Shown here in pieces: positions 49,905-59,265 of a stretch of DNA of 64,000 nt. The notes below the pieces were generated by a model, which was not told where the DNA came from, did not search any database, and was given only the letters and a program-made list of their open reading frames with translations. Source of the stretch: JBBROS01 sp965260935 (GTDB taxonomy: Bacteria; Pseudomonadota; Alphaproteobacteria; Acetobacterales; Acetobacteraceae); NCBI GenBank assembly GCA_965260935.1, contig OZ253374.1, forward strand, positions 2,480,001 through 2,544,000, written 5' to 3'. The position numbers and the translations under genes are program-made. Numbering within the stretch: the first letter of the stretch is position 1; each line of letters begins with the position of its first letter.

Positions 49905-51266
49905 ATGAGCGGCCCTCCGCCGGTCCGCGGCTCCGTTGCCCCATCATCGCCGGCAGGCGCCGGGCACCGTTTGCTGGCCCGCGTGCTCGACGTGCGGCCG
50001 GAAGAGATGGCGACGCTCGGCTGGGCGTGGCTCTACATCCTCGCCGTGCTGTCCTCGTATTACATCCTGCGCCCGATCCGCGACCAGCTCGGCGTCGCAG
50101 GCGGCGTGAATAACCTGCCCTGGCTGTTCACCGGCACGCTGCTGGCGATGCTGGCGTTCAACTTGCCGTTCGCCGCCCTGGTGCGGTCGCTGCCGCGCAG
50201 CCGGTTCATCCCGCTCACCTACCGCTTCTTCTCGGCCAACATCCTCCTGTTCGCCGTTGCCCTGCACTGGGCCAGTCCGGATGCGCGCGTGTGGATCGGC
50301 CGGGCGTTCTTCATCTGGGTCTCGGTGTTCAATCTGTTCGTCGTGTCGGTGTTCTGGGCGATGGTCGTGGACGTGTTCACCTCCGAGCAAGGCAAGCGGC
50401 TGTTCGGCTTCATCGCCGCTGGGGCGACGGTGGGGGCGATCATCGGCTCGGGCTTGACCTCGGTCTTCGCCGAACGCGTGGCCCCGCTCTATCTCTTCGC
50501 CGGGGCCGCCCTGCTGCTGGAGATTGCCGTTTTCAGCGCCCGCCAGCTTTCACGCCTGTCGTCCAGCCTCAATGCGCGCCCGGCAGCCGACCAGGCCGAC
50601 ACCCCGCTCGGCGGCGGCGTCCTGTCCGGCATTCGTCATACGGTGCGCTCGCCTTATCTGCTCAATGTCAGCCTCTACATGCTGCTGTTCTCGCTGACCT
50701 CGACGTTCCTTTATTTCCAGCAAGCCGGGATCGCGCGCGCCGCCTTCGCCACGCGCGGGGAGCAGACCGCGTTCTTCGCCAATATCGACTTGCTCGTGAA
50801 TGTTCTCACGCTGCTGGCGCAGGCTTTCGCGACCGCGCGGCTGCTCCGCGTGATCGGGGTCGCGTTCACCTTCGCGCTGATCCCGGCGCTGAGCATCGTC
50901 GGCTTCGGCTCGCTCGCCATCGCGCCGACCATCGCGGCCATCGTCGCCTTCCAGGTGGTTCGCCGCGCCGGCAACTACGCCATCGCCCGCCCCACGCGCG
51001 AGCTGCTGTTCACCGTTGTCTCGCGCGAGGATCGGTATAAAGCCAAGAGCTTGATCGACACCTTCGTTTACCGCGCCGGCGACCAGGTGGGCGCCTGGTT
51101 CTACGCGCTCATCGGCGGCATCGGCTGGGGCGCGAAGGGCGTTGCGGTCTCAGGCGCCGTGATCTCGGTTGCGTGGCTGGCCAACAGCTTCTGGCTGGGC
51201 CGCCGGCAAGAGGCGATGGCCGCGGGGGAGCAAGCGGTCTCGCGAACGCGGGATGAGGTGTCCTGA
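49905..51266 (+). CDS. MFS-like carrier of the NTP/NDP-exchange (Tlc/Npt) related type
   Basis: 453 residues with about 12 hydrophobic segments. The N-terminal block ATLGWAWLYILAVLSSYYILRPIRDQLGVAGG resembles, from memory, the family annotated as NTP/NDP exchange transporters in free-living bacteria (YYILRPIRD is characteristic). Later blocks are DVFTSEQGKRLFGFIAAGATVGAIIGSG and FTVVSREDRYKAKSLIDTFVYRAGDQ. True Tlc carriers serve intracellular parasites; in free-living species the substrate is unknown, so I do not claim nucleotide transport. ATG 49905 (MSGPPPVRG) is chosen; the frame is open to 49827. Confidence 0.82.
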   Translation: MSGPPPVRGSVAPSSPAGAGHRLLARVLDVRPEEMATLGWAWLYILAVLSSYYILRPIRDQLGVAGGVNNLPWLFTGTLLAMLAFNLPFAALVRSLPRSRFIPLTYRFFSANILLFAVALHWASPDARVWIGRAFFIWVSVFNLFVVSVFWAMVVDVFTSEQGKRLFGFIAAGATVGAIIGSGLTSVFAERVAPLYLFAGAALLLEIAVFSARQLSRLSSSLNARPAADQADTPLGGGVLSGIRHTVRSPYLLNVSLYMLLFSLTSTFLYFQQAGIARAAFATRGEQTAFFANIDLLVNVLTLLAQAFATARLLRVIGVAFTFALIPALSIVGFGSLAIAPTIAAIVAFQVVRRAGNYAIARPTRELLFTVVSREDRYKAKSLIDTFVYRAGDQVGAWFYALIGGIGWGAKGVAVSGAVISVAWLANSFWLGRRQEAMAAGEQAVSRTRDEVS

Positions 51267-51334
51267 TACAAAGCGCCCCGTATCTCATGCCGAAGCGGAG
51301 GCGCCGGTCGCGCCGCTCGGAGGAGGCGTGCGTG

Positions 51335-51607
51335 TCAGGTTTGCACGTCGCGAAGCACGCGTTTCGGACGAACGGCGCCAGCATCACGGGGCGCGTTGCT
51401 TTCCGAACATAGACCGCCCGGAGCAAGCCGGTTGGGTTCTTCGCGTTTTAACTCCGGCGCGGAACGCTCCGCCTGATCGTAAACGACCCATGCTCGCAGC
51501 AGGAGCTCGTCCGCCTTCGCCCTTTGGCCGCAAGCACGGGCGTCTTCGGCCAGCTCGATCAGCCGTCCGACAATACTCTCAATGCGCCTTGAAGATTGTT
51601 GCGACAT
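51335..51607 (-). CDS. small hypothetical protein
   Basis: A 90-residue frame starting MSQQSSRRIESIVGRLIELAE. Residues 8-50 look like two amphipathic helices with ordinary composition (ACGQRAKADELLLRAWVVYDQAE), which is unlike random antisense frames; the C-terminal 40 residues are less convincing. I do not recognise a family. It lies between the carrier gene and the exosortase-associated acyltransferase and is read away from both. It may be a real small protein or an overestimate of one. Confidence 0.45.
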   Translation of the reverse strand: MSQQSSRRIESIVGRLIELAEDARACGQRAKADELLLRAWVVYDQAERSAPELKREEPNRLAPGGLCSESNAPRDAGAVRPKRVLRDVQT

Positions 51608-51661
51608 ATACGGACAATCAACCGCTTTTTAACAGTTATCGATGAAGCTGCGTCAAGTGGT

Positions 51662-51679
51662 GACAAGCAATTTCTTGTC
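51662..51679. promoter_or_regulatory. candidate operator: inverted repeat upstream of the acyltransferase gene
   Basis: GACAAG-CAATTT-CTTGTC, a perfect six-base inverted repeat 68 bases before the start of the acyltransferase at 51748, in an AT-richer stretch. It could be a regulator site; no regulator gene is adjacent. Confidence 0.3.
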
Positions 51680-51747
51680 TCACGCTAACGACTTGTTTAC
51701 CACACGTAATTGTGAAGTAACCAAGCAAACAGGGGCGACAGACCAGC

Positions 51748-52434
51748 ATGCAACACAGCAGCCTCACGACCGCGCTCCGAGCCGCCGAGTCAGAACTGCT
51801 GGTGCAAATCGCCGACACGCCCGGCCTGATACACGACGCGCATCGCCTTCGCCACAAGGTTTATTGTCTCGAGCGGGGCTACGAGCCTGGCATCGGAAAC
51901 CTTGAGATCGACGCGTTCGACCGGCACTCGCATCACGTTATCCTCAGAAGCCGCCATTCGGGGGATGTCTTCGGCACCGCCCGTCTCGTTGTCGCAACAA
52001 CCGCGAACCCGGCAAAAAGTTTCCCGATGCACCAGGTATGCGACCCGGCCTTGTGGCGCGGCTTGCCGCTCCGGACCACCGCCGAAGTTTCACGTTTCGC
52101 CTTGTCCAAGGACCGGCAAGGCTTGAGCGCCGAGGCAACCAGTCTCGCCCGGCTCGCCCTTGTCAAAGGCGTCGTCCAACTCAGCGCCGAGCACGGCATC
52201 ACCCACTGGTGCGCCATCATGGAACGCACCCTGCTTCGCCTGCTGCGCGCCTCCGCCATTGATTTCATCCCGATGGGCCCGCTCGTTGAGCACCACGGCC
52301 TGCGCCAGCCGGCCCGCTGCGAGATCGCCCCGATGCTCGCCTGCATGGCTTACGAGCAGCCCGATATCTGGCATTACGTCACGGGCGACGGCCGCTATGC
52401 CATGGAATGCCTACCGCAGCTGCAAGCCGCCTGA
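51748..52434 (+). CDS. PEP-CTERM/exosortase system-associated acyltransferase (GNAT fold)
   Basis: 228 residues. The order HRLRHKVYCLERGYEPG, DVFGTARLV, AEVSRFALSKD and TSLARLALVKGVVQLSAEHGITHWCAIME matches the GNAT-like family related to N-acylhomoserine lactone synthases that accompanies exosortase/PEP-CTERM loci (TIGR03694 as I recall it). Its acyl or amino substrate is unknown; the likeness to LuxI-type synthases allows a signal-molecule role. A PEP-CTERM protein is encoded at 54516-55334. Its TGA is one base from the convergent stop of the ThiF-nitroreductase gene. Confidence 0.88.
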   Translation: MQHSSLTTALRAAESELLVQIADTPGLIHDAHRLRHKVYCLERGYEPGIGNLEIDAFDRHSHHVILRSRHSGDVFGTARLVVATTANPAKSFPMHQVCDPALWRGLPLRTTAEVSRFALSKDRQGLSAEATSLARLALVKGVVQLSAEHGITHWCAIMERTLLRLLRASAIDFIPMGPLVEHHGLRQPARCEIAPMLACMAYEQPDIWHYVTGDGRYAMECLPQLQAA

Positions 52435-52435
52435 C

Positions 52436-54448
52436 TCAACCTTGCTGCCAAAGCGCCGAGAGCGGCCGACGCACGGATCGCGCTTTCGGCAAGCCGGGGA
52501 ACGGCTCGCCGATTCGTCCCAGGAACGCCACTTGTCCCGGTTTCCGCCCGAGCGCCAAGCGGAACCGCTCGGCCAAGCGCCGCGCTTTTGGCAAAAGCCG
52601 GGCATCGTTGCTGAACGGAACGCCCTCGGCCCCGTAATGGGCAAAAGCCAGCACTGCCAAGGCGGGCTGCATCGCCAACCCGAGCGCCGTGGCCGTCAAC
52701 CAGAACCGTTGGATCGCCTCGCCTTGACGCAGCAGGCAATCGACCCTCGACTCTCCCGACGACGCGCCTTGAGGTTCGAGCGTGAAGAATGCCGCGCTGC
52801 CCAACGCGGGCAGCAAGTCGAGCTGCAACGAAGCCGCTCCCGTGCCGAATGCGCGATTGATGCCCCGCATCCGGGACCAATGCCGCATGGCCCATCTCAT
52901 CAAGGCGAGCGTCCCGCGGTCAAGCCCGAGCGCCGTGGCCGGCAGGCCGGTCGCGCTATGCCCCCCGGTCCAGTCGATCACCCGCTGATGCACCTCGAAC
53001 GTTTCCCGCGCCCGCAGCCGGATATCCGTCGCGAGCGCCCCCAACCGCCCGATCCGCATCCGGCTCGGACGCGTCTCGAACCACCGCACCGTCAGCGCAT
53101 CGCCCAGCGCCCCGGCCAACGCCGCCTTCTCGTCAGACGTCAAAGCCCGGCGACGGAAAGGCCGCCGGTCCACCGTACGTTCCGGCAGCACGCTCGCAAG
53201 GCTGTCCGGGCGCAATCCGCGGACCACGGGAAACCGGCTGACGATCCGATACGGGTCCGTTGCCGCCTCAACCTCCCACGCCATGCCCCGCCCGTGCTGC
53301 GAGGCGGCGATCCGCAGGCTTTCAAGCAGCATTCCGCCGGACAGCAGCGACGGCTCGCCGCTGCGGAACTCGTACGGGTTGCGTCCCGCCTCGGTCGCGA
53401 GATGAGTCCGAACCGTCTCCGCGTCCAGCGCCTCGAACCGCCAGGGCTGCGCGTTGTCCCCGCTCGGCGCCCACCGGCCCGCGTCCAGGATATGCTCGAT
53501 CACGCTCTCCGGCGCCGGGTCCGAGACAGCCGTCGCACGCGCCCGCCCTAGCTGCCGCCGGGCCACCGCCAGCCGAACCCGCTGCATCGGGCTGCCATTG
53601 CCCCGCCGCAGCCGCGTCACGTCGAACCGCCCGCGATAGGCGTCGAAATGGTGATGGAACGGCGCCGCCTTCACGCCGCCCCGGCGCAGCAGCAACTGCA
53701 ACGCCATTACCCCCGTCACCCCGGCGCAAAGCTGGCACGCCATCGCCGTCGACGGCCCTTTGCGCGCCGCCAAGTCGATCCGCGACGGATCGACTAGGTA
53801 AGCGGCATGAAGCCCGCGCGGCGCGACCCCCATCAGGAATCGCAGGAACTGCTCGTTCTCGGGCTGCCCCTCGAGCCGGAAATACTGCTCGAACGTCATG
53901 CCCCCAGGCACAAACGCCAGATACCCCGTTCCCATTCCGATCGGCGCCGCCGTCAATGCCGGGATGCCCAGCTCCGCGCACCGCTTGAACACGCGCGCGC
54001 GGATCGGCAGCGCGAAGAAGTCGAACCCGTCCACGAACAGGTCCGCCCCCAGCAGGAACTGGTCAACCGCCTCGTCCGTCACCCCGTCGGGGAATCGCTC
54101 CAGTTCCAGCGCGGGATTGATCGCCAGCGCCATCTCCGCCATCACGTCGAGCTTCGGCCTGCCGATCGTCTCGACCGTCGCCCCCACCTGGCGGTTGAAG
54201 TTCACGATATCGAACCGGTCGAAGTCGGCGATGCGGAACCGCCCGACCCCGAGCCGCGCCAACGTCAGCAGATGCACGCCGCCGACCCCGCCCATCCCGG
54301 CGATCGCCACCGACTTGCGGCGCAAGGCGGACTGCTCCCATTCCGTCACCCAGCCAAGGTTCCGGCTGAATGCCCGGTCGTATTGGAACGCGGCGTCGGA
54401 CACGAGGTTCAGCCCTTGGCTTTGATGAGAACGCAATCCCTGCCCCAC
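52436..54448 (-). CDS. ThiF (E1-like) - nitroreductase fusion protein
   Basis: About 670 residues. The N-terminal half is an E1-like adenylation domain: QYDRAFSRNLGWVTEWEQ, the nucleotide motif VAIAGMGGVGGVHL, DFDRFDIVNFNRQVGA with the catalytic Arg, and an acidic DGFDFF. A lone CQLC pair (about residue 245) may bind zinc; no clear catalytic Cys of E1 type is seen. The C-terminal half starts near 300 with ESVIEHILDAGRWAPSGDNAQPWRFEAL, the FMN-binding nitroreductase start. The order matches mycobacterial MoeY (Rv1355c). The reaction is unknown. It starts at GTG 54448 and is tail-to-tail with the acyltransferase. Confidence 0.87.
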   Translation of the reverse strand: MGQGLRSHQSQGLNLVSDAAFQYDRAFSRNLGWVTEWEQSALRRKSVAIAGMGGVGGVHLLTLARLGVGRFRIADFDRFDIVNFNRQVGATVETIGRPKLDVMAEMALAINPALELERFPDGVTDEAVDQFLLGADLFVDGFDFFALPIRARVFKRCAELGIPALTAAPIGMGTGYLAFVPGGMTFEQYFRLEGQPENEQFLRFLMGVAPRGLHAAYLVDPSRIDLAARKGPSTAMACQLCAGVTGVMALQLLLRRGGVKAAPFHHHFDAYRGRFDVTRLRRGNGSPMQRVRLAVARRQLGRARATAVSDPAPESVIEHILDAGRWAPSGDNAQPWRFEALDAETVRTHLATEAGRNPYEFRSGEPSLLSGGMLLESLRIAASQHGRGMAWEVEAATDPYRIVSRFPVVRGLRPDSLASVLPERTVDRRPFRRRALTSDEKAALAGALGDALTVRWFETRPSRMRIGRLGALATDIRLRARETFEVHQRVIDWTGGHSATGLPATALGLDRGTLALMRWAMRHWSRMRGINRAFGTGAASLQLDLLPALGSAAFFTLEPQGASSGESRVDCLLRQGEAIQRFWLTATALGLAMQPALAVLAFAHYGAEGVPFSNDARLLPKARRLAERFRLALGRKPGQVAFLGRIGEPFPGLPKARSVRRPLSALWQQG

Positions 54449-54460
54449 CTGATCGGGTGC

Positions 54461-54488
54461 CGGGGCAGCGCGTTTCCAGGCTGCCCCG
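54461..54488. terminator. hairpin after the PEP-CTERM gene
   Basis: CGGGGCAGC (54461-54469) and GCTGCCCCG (54480-54488) form a nine-base-pair stem with a ten-base loop, 27 bases after the PEP-CTERM stop and 12 bases before the ThiF-fusion start. There is no T-run on the minus strand. It may separate the two transcripts. Confidence 0.5.
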
Positions 54489-54515
54489 CTTATCCCGAGC
54501 GGATCGGTCCGTGCG

Positions 54516-55334
54516 CTACCCGCGCGCGCGCCGGCGCAGCAGGCCGACGCCGAGCAAGCCGCTGCCGAGCAGAGCCAGGCTCATCGGCTCCGGCACGGGC
54601 GCCGCCTGCGAGGTGAAGGTGACGACGCCCCCGCCGTTGTTAAGCAGGAAACTTGTTCCGCCATTGATGACGGTGGCCGAGTTGACGTCGTTGGTGAACG
54701 CGCCGGCAAGCTCCAACGTCAGGTCCGCAGGGCTTGCGAAAAAGCCCGGCACGGCCTTCACGACCGTCGCGGTCAGCGAGCTGCCGGGGCTGATCTGCGG
54801 GCTGCCGTCGTCGTTGGCGCCGAGGTAGTTCACCGAGGTTCCGCCGTTGATCAGGCTGCCGGTCGCCAGCACGACCGGCGTATCGGCATTGGTCACCGTC
54901 GGCACGTTGCCGTCCGTGCTGAAGGTGCTGACGCCGTTGACGCCGTAAAGCGTGTATTCCAGCGAGCTGATCGTTCCGATCGAGTTGGACGTGAAGTCCG
55001 ACGCGTCCTGGGTGCCTGACCCGGTGAACTGGAAGTAGAGCGAGTAGGTCGAGTTCAATCCGTCCGGACGGGACGGCGTGATGTCGTTGTTCGAGATGTT
55101 GTTGACCTGCAGAAAGCCCGTCTGCGTGAACGGCACGCCGGCGTCGGTCGGTGCGCCAAGGTCGACCCGCGCGAAGTCCAGCAGGTTGATGTTCGTGCCT
55201 GTAAAGGGCGTGCTGCCGTTCAGGGAAGCGGCCGTCGGATCGAATGTGAAACTGATCGGCTCCGCAAAGGCGGGCGCGCCAGTAAATCCACCGACGACGG
55301 CGGCAATGGCGGCATAGGCCAGGGGTTTACGCAT
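54516..55334 (-). CDS. PEP-CTERM sorting-domain protein
   Basis: 272 residues. An N-terminal signal peptide (MRKPLAYAAIAAVVGGFTGAPAFAEP) is followed by an Asn/Ser/Thr/Gly-rich beta-strand body lacking cysteines, and the C-terminus reads AAPVPEPMSLALLGSG, then a short hydrophobic helix and basic RRRARG. This V-PEP/helix/Arg layout is the PEP-CTERM signal for exosortase processing at the cell surface. ATG 55334 has GGAGAAAA close upstream. The exosortase itself is not in the window. The body may belong to choice-of-anchor type domains; I do not assign one. Confidence 0.93.
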   Translation of the reverse strand: MRKPLAYAAIAAVVGGFTGAPAFAEPISFTFDPTAASLNGSTPFTGTNINLLDFARVDLGAPTDAGVPFTQTGFLQVNNISNNDITPSRPDGLNSTYSLYFQFTGSGTQDASDFTSNSIGTISSLEYTLYGVNGVSTFSTDGNVPTVTNADTPVVLATGSLINGGTSVNYLGANDDGSPQISPGSSLTATVVKAVPGFFASPADLTLELAGAFTNDVNSATVINGGTSFLLNNGGGVVTFTSQAAPVPEPMSLALLGSGLLGVGLLRRRARG

Positions 55335-55526
55335 GGGCTTTTCTCCGTAGGCAAGTGGCCGGTTTTGGCCGCTGGGATGCCGTGTCTGCAAACACTGTGC
55401 CGACGAAGAACAATAAAGAGATAACAGTCGTTTACGCGATCGTAAGATCCGTGGACAGCAACCAATTGTAACGAATTCCTTACAGATCAGCGCCAACCGA
55501 ACAACGCCTTGCGGCGGCCAACAATC

Positions 55527-55955
55527 TCAGCGGAACACAAGCCGCCGTGCCAAGAAGAAGTTCGCGAACATCCCCGCGACCGACCCGGCTGCCACTGCGA
55601 GCACCGGATGCGCCTGGCATGCCGCGTTATAAGTCACCAGAATGAAGTAAGCCCCCCGGTTGAACACCAATCCCGAGGCGTTCACCGCCATCCACCGCAG
55701 CCACTCCTGCCACAACGGCCCGCTGCCTTGCCCGGCGAACGTCCAGCGCCGGTTGAATGCCCATGTCCATGTCGCCGCGATGAGGTATGAGGCGGCGCCT
55801 GCCCAATAAAGCCCAAGCTGCCCTTTCACGCCGTAGATGACGGCTGTGTCCACCAGGAAACCGCTCGTCCCCACGATCCCGAACCGCAGGAAATCGGCCA
55901 GCAGGCCCAACTGCGCGGGTGTCAGGTAACGCCCCAAAACGTGCAAGGGACTCAC
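55527..55955 (-). CDS. GtrA family membrane protein
   Basis: 142 residues with four membrane helices of the GtrA/DPMS family, thought to help move polyprenyl-phosphate-linked sugars across the membrane. Characteristic blocks are FLRFGIVGTSGFLVDTAVIY at helix 1, ATWTWAFNRRWTFAG between helices 2 and 3, and a C-terminal ANFFLARRLVFR. The start is GTG 55955, which overlaps the TGA of the Sua5-type gene (GTGA). It could serve the exopolysaccharide locus 40 kb away or an unknown glycosylation system. Confidence 0.9.
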   Translation of the reverse strand: MSPLHVLGRYLTPAQLGLLADFLRFGIVGTSGFLVDTAVIYGVKGQLGLYWAGAASYLIAATWTWAFNRRWTFAGQGSGPLWQEWLRWMAVNASGLVFNRGAYFILVTYNAACQAHPVLAVAAGSVAGMFANFFLARRLVFR

Positions 55956-56929
55956 CGCGGCGCTGCAGCCCGCTGCAGCCGGTCGTTGATCGCGAGCCCC
56001 AGCCCCTCACGCGGCACCGCCATCGCCGCGATCCGCTTGAGCCGCAGCCGGGCGCCTTCCGCATCGAGCCAGCGCAGCCCGGCAAACAGCCGCGCCGCCG
56101 CTTCGATCAGATCGCCCCGCGCGCTCAACTGGAACACCGTCCCCCCATCCTTCGCCACCGGGCCGAACGCCAGCAAGGCCTCGTCCGCCTCGGCCCCCTC
56201 CGCTTCCAGCCGCACCGGCAAACGCGGCGCATAGTGCGACACCATCAATCCCGGCGACCGCAGCGTCCGGCTCGCCTCCGCCTCCGCCGGCGTCACGCCT
56301 CGGCCAACCGGTCCGACCAGCGCCTCGATCGCCTCCACCGGAACGCCGCCGGGCCGGAGCAGGCAGGGCGCTCCGGCGGCCAGATCAACGACCGTGCTCT
56401 CGACTCCCACCCGGCAATCGCCGCTATCCAGCACCGCCGCGATCCGCCCGCCCAGCCCGTCCAGCACATGCGCGGCACTCGTCGGCGAAACCTGGCCAGA
56501 CCGGTTGGCCGAGGGCGCCGCGACCGGACGCCCAACCGCCCGCAGCAGAGCGCGCGCAGGGTCAAGCGCCGGCGCCCGCACCGCCAGCGTCTCAAGCCCG
56601 GCCCCCGCCAGCAACGCCACCGGGCATGTCACCCGCCGCGGCAACACCATCGTCAGCGGCCCCGGCCAGAACGCCGCCGCCAGCAGCCTGGCCGCCGCTC
56701 CCGCCTCGACGTGCGCGAACGCCGCCTCCGCGTCCGGATAATGGCAGATCAGCGGATTGAAATGCGGACGCCCCTTCGCATCGAACACCGAAGCCACCGC
56801 GGCCGGCTGCGTCGCGTCCGCGCCGAGGCCGTAGACCGTCTCCGTCCCGAACGCGACGAGGCTCCCGGCCAGCAACAGCCGCGCCGCCTCCCCGACGCCC
56901 GCCGCGTCCGCTTGCAAGACCTGGGTCAT
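55952..56929 (-). CDS. L-threonylcarbamoyladenylate synthase (Sua5 type)
   Basis: 325 residues, the longer Sua5 architecture rather than the short TsaC. It makes threonylcarbamoyl-AMP for the t6A modification of ANN-reading tRNAs. The YrdC domain (1-200) has LVAFGTETVYGLGADA, KGRPHFNPLICHY, FWPGPLTMVLPR, and PVAAPSANRSGQVSPTSAAHV; the C-terminal Sua5 domain has RSPGLMVSHYAPRLP. ATG 56929 overlaps the cysQ stop (ATGA), and its stop overlaps the GtrA start, so three unrelated functions are coupled. Confidence 0.93.
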   Translation of the reverse strand: MTQVLQADAAGVGEAARLLLAGSLVAFGTETVYGLGADATQPAAVASVFDAKGRPHFNPLICHYPDAEAAFAHVEAGAAARLLAAAFWPGPLTMVLPRRVTCPVALLAGAGLETLAVRAPALDPARALLRAVGRPVAAPSANRSGQVSPTSAAHVLDGLGGRIAAVLDSGDCRVGVESTVVDLAAGAPCLLRPGGVPVEAIEALVGPVGRGVTPAEAEASRTLRSPGLMVSHYAPRLPVRLEAEGAEADEALLAFGPVAKDGGTVFQLSARGDLIEAAARLFAGLRWLDAEGARLRLKRIAAMAVPREGLGLAINDRLQRAAAPR

Positions 56930-57687
56930 ACCGAGCCGGTGCAAACGAACGGGGGGTTCCTCCAAGCAGCCTTGCCATAGGCGAGGGCCGCCCCGTCCAT
57001 GGTGCGAACCTGCCCGCCCGCGGCCTCCAGCACCGCTTGCGGCGCCGCCGTGTCCCACTCCATCGTCGGCCCGAACCGCGGGTAGAGATCCCCCACGCCC
57101 TCCGCCAGGCGCAGCATCTTCAGCGCCGAGCCGATGTGGGTGACGCGTTCGACCCGGCGTCCCTCCAGGAACGTATCGAGCCGGGGGTCCTGCGCGAAAT
57201 GACGGCTGGCGTAAACCGCAAGCCCTTCCGCCGGCACGGGCCGAACGGCGATGGCCCGCTCCCCGGACCCGTCCCGCTTCCATGCCGCAGCGCCGGGTAT
57301 GCCGCCGAACAGCTCCCCGTATGCCGGCACGCCAACCACGCCCAGCGCCGGCCGGCCATCCCGGATCAGCCCGATGTTCACCGTGAATTCATCTCGCAGC
57401 GCCGCGAACTCACGCGTTCCGTCCAGCGGATCAACCAGCCAGTACGCCCGTCCGGTCTCATGCACGTGCCCGGCCTCGATCTCCTCCTCCGCGATCACCG
57501 GGATATCCGGGGCCGCGCGCCGAAGCCCCTCCAGGATCAGGGCTTCCGCCGCATGGTCTGCCGCCGTGACCGGGCTGCTGTCCCGCTTGCTCAGGGTCTC
57601 GAAACCTTGCGCCCGGATCTCCAGGATCAAAGCTCCTGCCCGTTGCGCGAGGTCGGCGGCAAGCCCGAGCAGCGTCGTGTCATCCAT
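56926..57687 (-). CDS. cysQ: 3'(2'),5'-bisphosphate nucleotidase CysQ
   Basis: 253 residues of the inositol-monophosphatase superfamily. Metal-site motifs are TAADHAAEALIL, AEEEIEAG, DPLDGTREFAA and the C-terminal MEWDTAAPQAVLEAAGG. CysQ removes the 3'-phosphate of PAP formed in sulfate assimilation. The start MDDTTLLGLAADLAQRAG is the normal one. No other sulfur-assimilation gene is adjacent; the taurine-type importer lies 27 kb away. Confidence 0.9.
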   Translation of the reverse strand: MDDTTLLGLAADLAQRAGALILEIRAQGFETLSKRDSSPVTAADHAAEALILEGLRRAAPDIPVIAEEEIEAGHVHETGRAYWLVDPLDGTREFAALRDEFTVNIGLIRDGRPALGVVGVPAYGELFGGIPGAAAWKRDGSGERAIAVRPVPAEGLAVYASRHFAQDPRLDTFLEGRRVERVTHIGSALKMLRLAEGVGDLYPRFGPTMEWDTAAPQAVLEAAGGQVRTMDGAALAYGKAAWRNPPFVCTGSV

Positions 57688-57793
57688 TTGACCGGGTTTA
57701 CCGGCACAGCTTGCTCAAGCCAAGCGAACTTGCCGCGCCCCTGGCGCTTCCCCGCAGCGCTGCTACAGTACGCCTCAGCCATAAGGACCACCT

Positions 57794-59260
<1,467 letters not shown>

Positions 59261-59265
59261 TCCCG

